Source of the DNA: Vanessa cardui
Lineage: Eukaryota > Arthropoda > Insecta > Lepidoptera > Nymphalidae
DNA length: 64,000 nt
Direction: 5' to 3'
Assembly (NCBI RefSeq): GCF_905220365.1
Contig: NC_061126.1
Location: 13,640,001 to 13,704,000 of the forward strand
Shown: in pieces, positions 34,065 to 45,420 of the stretch
Layout of the letters: every line of letters begins with the position of its first letter
Position numbering within the stretch: the stretch's first letter is position 1
The notes under the pieces: generated by a model
Told to the model about the DNA's origin: nothing
Seen by the model: the letters and a program-made list of their open reading frames with translations, nothing else
The model's database searches: none
Position numbers and translations under genes: made by a program

Positions 34065-37000
34065 GGTTCGTTGTTTAAGCACGTGTTATTAAATTATAAT
34101 TGTAATAATTGCTTTAAATAGCAAGATGATATTCTTTTGTCACTTGAAATAATACTGGTTTTCTTAGCGCATAATAAAATGTATTCAGGATTTAATTATT
34201 TCACTTTAGAAACTTAAAACACGTGGTAAGTATATATACTATTTGTCAAAGGCTTAAATAAAACGTAAAAATTGTTTAATCCTTTAGGATATCACTTTTT
34301 TACTGGAGTTTATTGTGGATGAATATCCAGCGTTTTAAATTATTTTATATTTTCAACAATGTTAGCGAAGTTTCGAATAACCGGCTTCTCAAAATTGAAG
34401 CCCAGTCTAGATTAAGCTGAAGCTGTGTCAGTCACAGCGTTACCATCAGAAGACAGAAGTCTGACTTACTGGCGTCAGATGTCATTGTCAAATGTCAATT
34501 GTCTTTTCCTCTTGAGAAAGGAAAAGGTAAAATCACATACAGCCTCGTATTCGGTAAAATGTCAATATAAAAATATTAATATCTTGTTTTGTAGTTATCG
34601 CTTTCCATAAGCAAAGATCGATTAATTCCGCCAAGTCCTTTGATAACAAAAACATTGTAGAGTGATCAAATAAATTTATAACGTAATGATGTTTTTCAAC
34701 AAATAATGTTTTAAACATTCGTTAATTGATTCATAAAATCAAATTTGTATTATTAAATAATTATACCCTTAGAGACACGAGGAAAAGTGAAAAAAAGTTT
34801 GCTTATTCTATGCTTTATTCTATTTGAAGTCATTTGTCTTCTTCTGTAATATATTTGTAAATATCAATTATATTATTTCTGTATTGTGCGTGTAAGCTTC
34901 TCCTTCAATTCCTTTTATTTATTCACACTAGCAACAATCACTGAACTGATCAAAAACTGAGCAAACATATTAAAGTTCATTCTTTAATAATAAAAAAATA
35001 AGACAAGGTATTTAATATATATATTGATAAAAATAATAGTAATGTTATTTACATGCAACTATAATTAGACTATAACTATATATTTCTTAGAAGAGTGAGC
35101 AAGCTAGACGGCAAAAATATATCGTTAAATATATAGATTGAAAAATGGACTAAGAAATTAAGTATATATTAATATACTTAGATATAAAATCTATATCATA
35201 TTAACTTTAATATGTTACAGATTCCTATAAAATATGTTTGAAGTCTATAGCAATGTTTATGAAAACGTGTATGGTTCTAGGGCAAGTATTTTGCCATAAA
35301 GCCAAATTTTGGAGTCATAATTTATAAGTACTTTCTGTGAATATTGTCCTCACTTAAGTTCAGTTCTGTCCAGGTATTGGCATATTCACAAGATTTCGAC
35401 GATAAGAACAAAATAAAAATCATTTGCTCTTATTTGCAATTGATTTAACTAAAAAAGAAATAGATTTTCCTAAACAATTATAGTTTAGTTAAATTGAAAT
35501 GAAAATAGATTTCTTTGAAAAAGTATATGAAAATTGATACCAATTAGCAGCTTAAGATAGCTTTCAGTCACTACATCTTACCAGCTGAGACTCGAGACTT
35601 AACATAATAGGTTCGCTCTGTTGTTGATTAGGTATAGTCCCAATTAAAACATTCATAAAAAAAAACCATAGTACATACTATAATATCTATTTCGTGCATT
35701 ACATATGTTATCACTTTAATTAATTGTATTTTTTAGCATAAGTTCCTCGATTTGGCCTTGGTCGTAGTAATTAAAATAACTAATAATAGTTGGTGAATCA
35801 TCTCAAAGGATAGATCATATTTAGAATATTCATCAGTCGTAAAAAATTGCGAACACTAGACGACAGTTATGTGAACAAAAAAATAACAAATATAGCTTAT
35901 TAATAAAATAATAAATATAGTATTAAGAAAAAGTCGATAATATTATATGTAGTGGAATAATATAATTAGGATTTTTTTTGATGCTTGATGCTTCATATAG
36001 TAAGAATATATTATTTGTAGCTACTTTTACAGTTGTTAATCTTCATTTAACACCACATTTTGAACTTGCTTATTATATTATGTATAGTGTATTTCCATTA
36101 CAATATAAATTCCAAAGTAAACAGATGTTATTATAATTAATAGTGTAACTATCATCGCATTCAGACCAATAAATGATATATTATGGTATATAAAAGTTTA
36201 CATGAAAAATAGTAAAGTAAAACCAGTTTACCTAAAAAGCGGTTACACTATAGATCTTTTTTTATCTGTATTTATACAAATAATAAAATTAGAGCGTCTG
36301 TTTAAAATATTTATATAACCGCTTGTAACTAAATGCTTATGTATGTATACACGGTACATATAAACCAAAATAGCATTTTTTAGATTTTTTTTCTCTGTTT
36401 ATTCCGGCTAATTTTTGTATTATTCTGTATTGTATAACGGCCTTTAAGATATTGACTGATATTAAACTCGTTACCTTTTTCTTTTAAACGGTGTTCCTAT
36501 TATAGTAAGTTGCTTTAAACATATGAAATACTTCTATATGATATGGGTAATATCATTTTATTGATAAAATATACTGAAATAAATTTTTAACTATTGGAAT
36601 ATACATAAACTCATATTAAATTAATATGGTCAAGTATTGCATTACTCGATGTTATGTTGACTTACATAAATTTGAAGAGAGCAATTATTATGACATATTT
36701 TAACATGTGCAATCTTGTAAATCTAAAAGTCTAAAAGCTATTCAAAGTTTGTAAATATTTGTCTGCACTATGATTTATTTGACATAGCATATATTTTTAA
36801 GTAGGTATAATCTTAATATTATATCTTACTTTTAAAATGAAATAACATTATCTTCGGGTATAATTCGGTATATTACAATATTCTATCGAAAGAACATTAT
36901 TCTTAATTTTTAATAATTAACATTTCATAAATTCCCGGCAATAGGTAAAATTCTATTCTAAAAATAAAAATATCATGAGCTTTAAATATTTTTTTTATTT

Positions 37001-37227
37001 TGCTATGCTTTTTGCAACCTTCTGTTAAACTATAAAAAACGAATATAATATTACATTATGTCATAGCTATATAATATCCTGTTTATGATGCCCACAAAAA
37101 GAAGTATCACAACACGTTATAATTCTTGCCAATTATAACCATATGTACGATACTGTGTATTTAATACGAAATGCAAGTCACTATGTTTTGTGCTTAGTCA
37201 GAATTGGAGTTACACTGTAAAACGGTA
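34065..37227. other. IMPDH upstream region and AT-rich intergenic DNA
   Basis: The IMPDH promoter and leader probably lie within 34065-34500: less AT-rich, with a minus-strand GTAAGT at 34464-34469 that could end a non-coding first exon. From 34500 to 37227 I see only AT-rich sequence. A repeat-like piece at about 36270-36430 (ACCGCTTGTAACTAAATGC, ATACACGGTACATATA) recurs at 44750 and 46790. Confidence 0.4.
36270..36440. repeat. Dispersed repeat family F, copy 1
   Basis: Shares in order ACCGCTT.TAACTAAATGCTTATGTAT-, ATACACGGTACATATA-, AAAATA.CATTTTTTA- and TCTGTTT.TTCCGG-like blocks with 44700-44950 and 46780-47015. No coding sequence is left. Confidence 0.5.
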
Positions 37228-37851
37228 TTAATCTGGCAAAACGCACTGCCCATTTACCTTTACATAACCCGTTGGGCACTGACCACCATCAAATGCTGAT
37301 TTACTTTGAACTGTTACATTATTAAGTTTGTTTTCTGTCGCACCTTCTAAATCACTTGCTTTCCCAACGCTTTGTATAACGGTTTTATTTGTTGAAAGCT
37401 TGAAGTCGATCGTAGAATTTGCTAGACCGTTTGAATTTACTGGGAATATATCTAAAGGTTTGACCTTGATTTTATCCTCGTTATCATTACTGTTGCTCGA
37501 ATTGACTTCACTTGGAGGTAACTCACTTGTATTGTTTTGATTCGACTTCTCAGACATATTTCGCAATGCTTGAAGATCAATATTCGTATTTTCTAATTGA
37601 ATACTAGGAGACAATAAGGTAAAATTATTGTCTTTTTCTATAGACGATTTTATTAACTTTTTATTCGATGACGAAATTGTCTGAGGCACTCCTGTTTTCT
37701 CAATGTTTATTAATTTATTTTCCTCGTTAGGACTTGAACTTCTTGTCTTCACAATAACTGTTTCAGTTCGAGTTACTTGCGACACAACAACTTCTTGACT
37801 GACAATATTATTTACTGTCAATAAAACCAGGAAAATATGCAAATTCAACAT
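37228..37851 (-). CDS. Secreted precursor with C-terminal growth-blocking-peptide-like (ENF/GBP-like) domain, 207 aa
   Basis: The ATG at 37851 opens with a clear signal peptide (MLNLHIFLVLLTVNNIVSQ); the open frame extends upstream only to a GTG. The prodomain (about 20-184) is Ser/Thr/Asn-rich, disordered, with about seven N-glycosylation sequons and no cysteine. The only two cysteines of the protein lie in the last 16 residues, in C-P-T-G-Y-x4-G-Q-C. A Lys (residue 184) precedes a final segment of exactly 23 residues, SAFDGGQ...VLPD. Insect growth-blocking/paralytic/plasmatocyte-spreading peptides are 23-25 residue C-terminal products with F-x-G-G-C-x2-G-Y-x-R-x2-D-G-x-C. This peptide shares the aromatic-x-G-G start, C-x2-G-Y and G-x-C, but has one extra residue before Cys and Val instead of Lys/Arg after the last Cys. 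The cytokine role is inferred. The gene is a single exon. Confidence 0.8.
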   Translation of the reverse strand: MLNLHIFLVLLTVNNIVSQEVVVSQVTRTETVIVKTRSSSPNEENKLINIEKTGVPQTISSSNKKLIKSSIEKDNNFTLLSPSIQLENTNIDLQALRNMSEKSNQNNTSELPPSEVNSSNSNDNEDKIKVKPLDIFPVNSNGLANSTIDFKLSTNKTVIQSVGKASDLEGATENKLNNVTVQSKSAFDGGQCPTGYVKVNGQCVLPD

Positions 37852-37930
37852 GATGTAATGGTTTCCTTGAATCACTAGATCAATTAATAAAGTTATATGT
37901 AATATTTTGTAATGTTCTAAATAAACATTT

Positions 37931-37940
37931 TTTATATAAA
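37931..37940 (-). promoter_or_regulatory. TATA box candidate for the GBP-like gene
   Basis: The word TTTATATAAA (palindromic) lies 80-90 nt upstream of the ATG, allowing a leader of about 50-60 nt. TATA-driven promoters are usual for inducible, tissue-specific secreted proteins in insects. Confidence 0.4.
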
Positions 37941-38513
37941 ATGTCTTTGTTTGAAAACTGTTGGATGTGTAATAACCAAGTAATCTCCGTCTTATGCAGT
38001 TAATGCTACGCTTTTTGTATCCATGAAGAAATAATATTTATAATGATGTCGTGATAAACATATGGGGGAAATCCTATTGTGACGAGGTTTAAATTATTTA
38101 TTCGGCCTTGCTTCCAAGTAGTTTGAAATTTAAATGCAGTACCTGACACGGCAAATAAATGTAATTGTTCCTATCTGCCTGTACATATTATAATATATAG
38201 TGCAATATATATTATTGCGTAAAACTATACGTAGGTACATATTTACTAAAATATTTTTAATAGAAAAAATAGTAATATAAATAAATATAATATTTCCAAA
38301 TGTAATAAAAGTTGCTAATATTCTTCACTATGTATACAAATCTGTTTAGTAAAGGCGGAGCAGAATATTAATTACAAACTAGTTTATAAATAACATAACA
38401 CTCATCTTGTGGTTTATCATATTATTATAAAAAAAAATATAAAAATGTTCTAAGCTATATATCAAATTTCTAGTTTTAATGAAAAGCAATATAAATCGAA
38501 TATTTGTACTGCC
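37941..38513. other. Spacer between two secreted-protein genes
   Basis: AT-rich with no open frame of note. It should hold the promoter of the GBP-like gene and the 3' UTR of the Asn-rich gene, which are transcribed in the same direction. Confidence 0.4.
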
Positions 38514-39671
38514 TTAGTCTTTGATCCTGATGTCTAATTCAAAATCTTCTTCTTCTTTATCCTTATCAGTTTCTCTCTTGGGCGCTGTAACATTTTTATC
38601 TTTAATGTTATCATCAGGCAAAAGAGGTATAAACAATGGAGCATCATTGTCCGGTGACTTCGTTGTCACGGTTGGTGCGACGGTAAAGCTTGGGTTTTTG
38701 GTTGAAAATTCCGTGCTTGGCTGATTATTTAAATAGCTGCCATCTGAATTTCCATTATTATTATTATTGTTACCATAATTATTGTTTTGCTGATCCTTGT
38801 CGTATATGTTTGATTGATTAGGAGTACCGTTGTTTTCATTTCCATTTCCGTAATTATTATTATTATTATTTTGCTGATCTTTGTCATATATATTTGGTCG
38901 ATTAGGTCTCCCGTTGTTATTATTCCCATTTCCATAATGATTATTGTTAATATTTTGCTGTTCTTTGTCGTATAGGTTTGGTCGATTAGGTCTATCATTG
39001 TTAATATTTCCATTACCGTAATCATTGTTGTTATTTTGCTGATTATTATCATACAGGTTCGGTTGATTAGGTCTACCGTTATTATTATTCCCTGGATTTA
39101 TATTTGGATTATATCCGTAATTGTTATTACCATTGTTATAGTGATTGAAATTATTATTGCCATTATTCTGTGGAGGATATTGAGGTCTTCCATAATTCAA
39201 ATATCCTTCGTTCGGACGATTTGTGTGCTTATTTGGTTTGTTTCCATTATGTCCATGATTATTGGGGTACCCTTGATTAAAATTATTATAGTTACCGTTG
39301 TTGTTAAAGTTTTCATTTCCTTGATGTGGTCTTCCTTGTGGATGGGGCCTATAATCATTGTATCCTGGGCCGTAACCTCCGTTGTTATTGAAGGGAGGTC
39401 TTTGTTGATGTGGAGGTGGCCTATGATTGCCAGGAGGCCGATAGTGTTCGTTCGGATTAGTTTCACTTTCAACGACCACTATGATGGTCTCTTGAGGTGC
39501 CTTCTTAGGTTGTTCTTCGCGATTTAAATGAAGTCCTTGAGCGATGCCACCAATGATACCACCAGCAACATTATGTAATTTTGAATGTGCTGACGATATT
39601 ATACTACCCAAATCAATGTTTGCGTTGCACGCAGATATAGCAACGAAAAAAATTAACAGTTTTGTTTCCAT
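38514..39671 (-). CDS. Secreted asparagine-rich repeat protein, 385 aa
   Basis: The ATG at 39671 gives a signal peptide (METKLLIFFVAISACNA). A hydrophobic/Gly segment follows (about 20-50, DLGSIISSAHSKLHNVAGG...IAQGLHL), then a Pro/His/Arg-rich part and an extremely Asn/Gly-rich low-complexity region with four tandem units of about 28 residues, RPN(R/Q)PNLYDKxQQNxNN..YGNGN, encoded at about 38750-39085. The tail is Ser/Thr/Pro-rich and ends in a charged, acidic segment. There are no cysteines in the mature protein. Its C-terminus lacks the two-cysteine peptide of the neighbouring gene, but both have a signal peptide, a disordered body and the phrase ETVIVK or ETIIVVVE soon after the N-terminus, suggesting the two may be distant duplicates. 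Long frames on the opposite strand are shadows of Asn codons. Function unknown. Confidence 0.8.
   Translation of the reverse strand: METKLLIFFVAISACNANIDLGSIISSAHSKLHNVAGGIIGGIAQGLHLNREEQPKKAPQETIIVVVESETNPNEHYRPPGNHRPPPHQQRPPFNNNGGYGPGYNDYRPHPQGRPHQGNENFNNNGNYNNFNQGYPNNHGHNGNKPNKHTNRPNEGYLNYGRPQYPPQNNGNNNFNHYNNGNNNYGYNPNINPGNNNNGRPNQPNLYDNNQQNNNNDYGNGNINNDRPNRPNLYDKEQQNINNNHYGNGNNNNGRPNRPNIYDKDQQNNNNNNYGNGNENNGTPNQSNIYDKDQQNNNYGNNNNNNGNSDGSYLNNQPSTEFSTKNPSFTVAPTVTTKSPDNDAPLFIPLLPDDNIKDKNVTAPKRETDKDKEEEDFELDIRIKD
38750..39085 (-). repeat. Coding tandem repeat (about 84-bp unit, four copies)
   Basis: Each unit encodes (R/T)PN-x-x-N-(L/I)-Y-D-x-x-Q-Q followed by an Asn/Gly run ending YGNGN. 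The units differ by point changes and codon-scale length changes, typical of slippage. Repeat number is likely polymorphic. Confidence 0.8.
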
Positions 39672-39734
39672 AATACACAATTAGAACAATACACAAATGC
39701 AAACACGCAGCTATTCCGTGTGTTACGAGAAGCG

Positions 39735-39755
39735 ACTGACCGCACGGTCAACTGA
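39735..39755 (-). promoter_or_regulatory. Candidate arthropod initiators for the Asn-rich gene
   Basis: Two minus-strand TCAGT words (39735-39739 and 39751-39755) lie 65-85 nt before the ATG at 39671. A TATA-like TTATAGGTATGAA sits about 35 nt further upstream. TCAGT is the usual arthropod initiator. Confidence 0.35.
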
Positions 39756-39789
39756 CACAACTCATCTTCAACGTTCGTATTCATACCTA

Positions 39790-42700
39790 TAACAAAACCT
39801 GTTCGAATCCGTATTCGAGATTTTGTTTTTAGTAGTCATTAAATTAAAGATAAAAAGGCAATTTTTGTATTTAATGATGAAATTATCTTATGTGTTAAGT
39901 TACTAAATGAAAATATATTCGATACATTAAATAATATTTAAATACTACACGTAGTTTAATGGAGATGCCGTTTATGTTTTTTGTAATCGTTAATAAAATT
40001 GTGTTTAATAAACCTCACTTACTCGATTTATTTCTTATTCCGTAATTAAAAAAAAACGATAATATTATTAATTTAAAAATAATGGACTTTCGATGGATGT
40101 ATTTGTTTTGTCATTAATGTTCCATAATAAAGTTGGCACGGATATAGAAGACGTAGTATTTATCATATTTAGTATTATTAAGTTCAATTCTCAAGTCAAC
40201 TTAATTGGCTTACTCGTATTTTCAAATTTCGTTTAACAATTTGGCAACTGTACTCGTTTTTGTTCTAGATTATTTTTTAAAGTAGACGGCGGTATGACTA
40301 ATAGATGTGTTTGGCTTTTAATTGGTGGCACTCGAGCGACGTTGCAAATCTCTTGTCCTTAGTGATGGAAGTTTCCATTTAAATATATTTTTTTATCACG
40401 TATTGTCTAATAAATCCTCGTTTATAACAATAGGTGTCATATCTAGATTTTTTAAAGGCTTATTATTTATTAGCACAATTATTCCTCTTATATATAAAAC
40501 TATACATGGAATTATAAAATAATATTTCACCAAGTTTATAAGCACCTTCGCTGACATCAGTAATGTGTATACATTAACGGGCAACGAAAATAATTGGCCT
40601 CCTAAATTACAAAATATTAGCTACTAGTTGAGCCTGCGGCTTTACGCTCGAGAAATTTACCTTAATAGAACACAAACTGTTCCCCTATTTTAACCCCTCG
40701 AGGGGTTTAAAAGAGTAGATTATGTCTTTCATCAGTTCAGCGCTTTCAGGGTGAAGAGATAACAGAGGTACTTTCGAATTTATAATACATATTAGCATAA
40801 GTAGTGAGTTAGTTACGTGAGAAACAAAAACTAACAAATAAGGAATTAAAGTTTCTAAGATTACGGATCAAGTTTTTTATTACTTCTTGTTTTTAGTCTG
40901 TATTCACTGAAGAAATTAGCAGAAAATATAAATAATTAATAGATTAAAAAACTTTACTCATGTCAGATTGTTAAGACAAAGTTTATTAGTAGGTATGACG
41001 ATTAATCTACATTTATATTAGAAAGAGGTAGGTACAATTTGTTTTAATATTTAATTTTTTTTTCTATATAAAAGTAAATTTTGGAAGTATTTATCGAAGT
41101 CAAAGTCAAAAATATTTATTCAATATGGAAGTGTATCATTTTTTATTCATTGCCAAAATTTTAAAACGGGTTCGGAAATTAACAGATCTCAAATCAAAAT
41201 CTCAAAGTGAACAACTGAAACAGTTCCAAAAGTCACCATCTACAAATTCTATTCACCATTACAAAATTATATTTATATAATTGATTCGAAAATATGCATA
41301 TTATTAGGTCAGCTAGTAATTTTTTTATTTAATTCATTCATCCTAATTAATAATCTACACTCGGGTGAAGCTAGAACGGACATAATCGCTAATATTTATA
41401 TGATTACGTTTTCTGTCTCAAAAAGATGGAATGTTATCTTTTTCGTAAAACGGGGTAAATTGTAAATAAAGAAGTAATGTCAATGACCACGATTGAGTAT
41501 TAAGCAATGGAGAATTCTAAAAAGAATACCCATATTTCCTATTTAATAGCGGCTTGTAATACTTTTTCCAATACCTAATTGGATTCGAATATTGATCCAC
41601 TTTGCTGTTCCACTTTCAAGACTTTTTGTTTTTGCTAACCATCTGGCATTTGTTGCGATTAGGTACTTCACGTGTACTTACCGCTGGTAAATTGGTTGGG
41701 GTTTTAAGTAAACAAATAATTACAGCATGTCCACATTTTAATAAATTAGGTAAATTATTTTTCTACGTAAGTAATTACCATACTCGATCGATTACGGGCT
41801 TATAATTTGACTATATTTTTTCTTAGGAAATACGCATTCTTGTATTATACCACAAAATATGGGTGTGTGACCATCTCCTTCCAGAGACCTCTTGCTACGT
41901 TCTAAAGATGGCGTTTATCATGTACGGCAGCAAAAGGTTTCTGCCTGTATATGAGTATGTAATAGATTTGTGGAGCCCGTACAGCGCTTTCTAGAGTGTT
42001 ATAGATAACGCCCTAGACCACGGGTGCATCACACTTAAAGGCACTAAAGCAGCTGGTACGCACCTTCGTCAGCTTAAACGTCAGCGCGCTGCTATTCATC
42101 TCTACTCAGCACCTCATACGAGACCGGATCCACTGCCGCTAGACCAGCTTAAAAGGGAACCGTCCCGAACGGATGAGAACCTGTTGTGACACCTCCTGAC
42201 CCCTTTACAATAGAGAATGAAAGTTTATTTGTGAAAACCGTTCAAGTACATGATACAAGAAAAATAATACACAAAATAAAACTGTAAACGTAAATTACTC
42301 CTGTATATTTAGTAAAAATTATAACAACGGATCAAATATTGGCAACCATCAATTTATGAAACAAGCATGAAAAAATATAATTCGCTGAAATTCGACTTCA
42401 ACTGATAAGACTAATTATAAGACAATTCCTAGTACTTTGTAAAATCCCTGTTTTGCGGAAATTGGGCCAAAATAACAATGCAGGAAAATCATCACAATCC
42501 GCTTATGACACATACTTCCATATCCTAAATTTATTACTCGTATAAATTATTATATTTTAAGACTTAATACAAAAAATATGAAATAGTTTTTATAACAAGG
42601 AAAATCACATAAAAATTGTACGAGTATTATAATTTTAAAGAAAATCTTACATAGTAAGTTATAAGTAGTACCCGACATAAAATAATCGGGGGGCCACTGT

Positions 42701-43490
42701 TTTCCATGACGCGGGGATTTTATTATTTGTAATTGTAAGCTATTTCCTTGAGTAATTAAAAAAGAACTTCTACTCAGAAGTTATTATAAAAAGTATGTGA
42801 GGAATAAATTATTATATTTTTTTAGTAAGCTCTTTTTTATATTTGTTAAATAACAAAACATGGTTAATTGGCGTTAAATAAATAAAACGTTACGCAAAAT
42901 ACTTTGTTTTTTTTTTAATTATTTAAGTTACATAGCCGTAATAAATACTCTTATTAATTAACTGTTATAAATAAAATCAGATAAGATTTAGAACGAGTTA
43001 ATCTACAATATTATGAGTTTTCTAAACTCTGTTTATGATATTAATTTATTATTGATTTATAAATATAAGCTTTTTCAAATATTCGTAATTAAAAGTATAC
43101 GTAATACTGGTGAAAATCTATGATATTCTTCTACTAAGGCTAATATATTTATTAATATTATTATCGTTGTTAAGGTTAATTTAATCTTATTTCCTAATTA
43201 ATTCTTCATAAGTTAAAATTCTATAGCGTTACTCATCCGACATTTCTCAGTGTGTTCAACTAACGACTTAATACGTAGCTATATACAGGAAAACCTGTTA
43301 CAAACTCGTGTTGTATATCTTAGTCATGAGTTAATATAATTTTTTAATCACTCGATCAACATACTTTGATTGTTTTGTTTAAGTATGTAATACTATTTTC
43401 TGCATTTAATAAATTATAAACAGGTGTAATAATTATACCCTTGTACAAAACATATAAATGACTAAAAGGTTTACAAGTCATAGTAGTACT
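39790..43490. other. Intergenic region with dispersed repeat pieces
   Basis: No gene is supported. Repeat pieces are 40620-40800 (family E-like) and 41097-41190, which reads on the minus strand like the 3' tail of the non-LTR element at 52178 (CCGAACC...ATATTGAATAAAT). A GC-rich island at 41880-42200 is described among the findings. Confidence 0.4.
41097..41190 (-). mobile_element. Short 3' relic of a non-LTR retrotransposon
   Basis: On the minus strand it shows TTCCGAACCCGTTTTAAAAT, ATACACTTCCATATTGAATA and a TTTGACTTTGACTT tail. These correspond in order to the 3' end of the element at 52178-55672, which ends in the same kind of short repeated tail. Confidence 0.55.
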
Positions 43491-43524
43491 TAACAATGTA
43501 TCATCATTCATTCATTCATTATCT

Positions 43525-43691
43525 TCAGCCTGATTTTGTCCACTGATGGACATAGGCCTCTCCAAGTGCACGCCACTGTGGTCTTTCTCCGGCTATTCGC
43601 ATCTAGCTCCTGCCTGCCGTCTTGCGTAAATCGTCATTCCACAGTGTCTGAAGACGGCCTACACTACGTTTGCCGAGACGCGGTTTCCCCA
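43525..43691 (-). pseudogene. C-terminus of a decayed non-LTR retrotransposon ORF2
   Basis: On the minus strand one frame reads GKPRLGKRSVGRLQTLWNDD ... TAGRS*MRIAGERPQWRALG ... EAYVHQWTKSG-stop, followed by a (ATGA)n tail at 43501-43524. This is the typical end of a lepidopteran LINE ORF2 with one nonsense codon (Trp to TAG). It is 5'-truncated: nothing upstream matches. Confidence 0.75.
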
Positions 43692-44699
43692 ACAGTTATC
43701 GGTAATAATGTCTAGTCACTGACTAATTACTAATACTTATATATTATATAACATTATATAATTTTGTCTATGTGATAAATCTCATTGTCTTTGATTGGGT
43801 ATATATGGAGGCAACTGATAAAAAAATTAGTAGGTAAGGTAAGGTGAATAAGCAAGTACATGAGACAAAATTGAATAGTGATAACAAAACAAATACAAAA
43901 TATGTAAATGTAGTAAACAAATACGATATATAAAACGAGTAAGTTTAACGCCTTAGAGTCTATAATGACCTGGGGGCTAATTCTACTATAGCCGATTCCA
44001 ACGGAAGGAGGAAAAAAAGGTAAACATACCTTAAATTTGCGTATTTCGTGCAATTTGCTTATGAATTGGCAATATTGTGCACTATTAAGATATTATGATT
44101 AATATATATTTGTTTATATTACAACAATATTGCACTTGACCACTTATTTCAACTTTAATTTTACCTCAAAAATACCGATAACAGTTTCGTCAATGTTCAA
44201 TACGCCCTTTTTCGCAAACCCATATTGAATATCATAGATTTATCATAAAAGCTCTCGGCCAATGATATCGCGTCAATTTGCTCATATATTATTTATTTGG
44301 TCTTTTACCTGTTATGATTGGAATAAAGTATAATTTATAACGGTTATAATACGTCTACGATAACAGAAAAATAAACCTCAACTCAATAGTAACTGAGGGT
44401 TAATTCTACTGATTTATATCGGTTATTGTATTATTTAGATCATATTCCGAACTGCAACTGAAATGTTGCGTTAGTAGAATTAAGAAAAACGGCTGGACGA
44501 CTGATTATATTTCGATTTTATTAAGATAAAATGATATTTTGTTAGTAGAATCAGCATCCTGAAGAGGAAAAACTGACCGCTGAGAATGTTTTTTTTTTTA
44601 GTAAACAAAAAATACAGAGACCACCGGCTGATTTGGGTTCAAGCAACACAGTTTAAAAAAAATTGGTAGAATGAGTTAGGTACATAATAAATTTAATAA

Positions 44700-44950
44700 A
44701 TCTATACTTATAATAAAATTGGCGTGTCTGTTTTTAATATTAAAACAGTCCTTTTTTACTCAAAGCATACGTATATACGGTACATATACTAAAATAACAT
44801 TTTTTACAATATTTGTCTGTCTCTCTTTTTGTTTGTTGCGGCTATTATCTGGAACGGCTGGACTGATTTTGACGGGACATTCACGTGCAGATAACTGATA
44901 TAATAAGGATTAACGTAGGCTACAATAATATTTTATTTTGTTAAATTCAA
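44700..44950. repeat. Dispersed repeat family F, copy 2
   Basis: Contains AATTGGCGTGTCTGTTTTTA, ATACGGTACATATACTAAAA, CGGCTGGACTGATTTTGACG and TAATAAGGATTAACGTAGGC, matching 46780-47015 in order and in the same orientation. Confidence 0.6.
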
Positions 44951-44974
44951 ACGCGTACACACAGCTCATAACAA

Positions 44975-45420
44975 ATATTATGACATTATTGTAAAATCAT
45001 ATTCCATCCATCTTATGTTATTTAGTAGAGCGTTAAAGTATGCTTTAACTCTCAGTACTAAGCAATCAGTTGACTCGTCAGCTATATACCCGACACGTTC
45101 ATCGAAAAGTACCTTGGAATCAATAAAAACAAATACAATGCAATCGTTGATTATATTGTCTCCATAAATTACTTTGCCATTCAATTTGTATTGTAATAAA
45201 ATCAATAGTCAATCATTTTCTAGTGAACCTTGTAACGTTGAATTCTTACAAGTTTAGGATTAAGGTTTTTGCTAACAATATACACATAGACAATTAAGAC
45301 AACCATTTAATAAAAACGTTGTCTGTTTAAAAACTAAAATGATATCGTTTATATGAATATGTAATAATAATGGTCCCAAATGCGAACCTTGTGGGAGTCC
45401 GGATGGAACAGGAATAAAAT
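44975..45420 (-). pseudogene. Fragment of a decayed reverse transcriptase (LINE)
   Basis: Near 45340-45410 the minus strand reads SGLPQGSHLGPLLLHIHIND, the RT motif around GxPQGSxLGPLLF. Further on, at 44978-45205, it reads KLNGKVIYGDNI ... IDSKVLFDERVGYI, like the segment following the FADD motif in Jockey/BS-type RTs. The FADD motif itself is lost in a deletion. It is a different lineage from the element at 52178. Confidence 0.7.

Noticed and set aside
34065..34082. Upstream extension of the IMPDH frame to 34082
   Set aside because: The extra six codons begin with GTG. The ATG at 34064 has a good context and gives the expected animal IMPDH N-terminus.
37852..37875. Longer start for the GBP-like gene
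   Set aside because: It begins with GTG and would place polar residues in front of an obvious signal peptide; the ATG at 37851 fits.
39036..39527. 163-codon plus-strand frame rich in Ile/Val
   Set aside because: A shadow of the Asn-rich coding region on the other strand (AAT/AAC codons read as ATT/GTT).
44978..45205. 75-codon minus-strand gene
   Set aside because: It resembles an RT segment with the catalytic box missing; part of a LINE relic.
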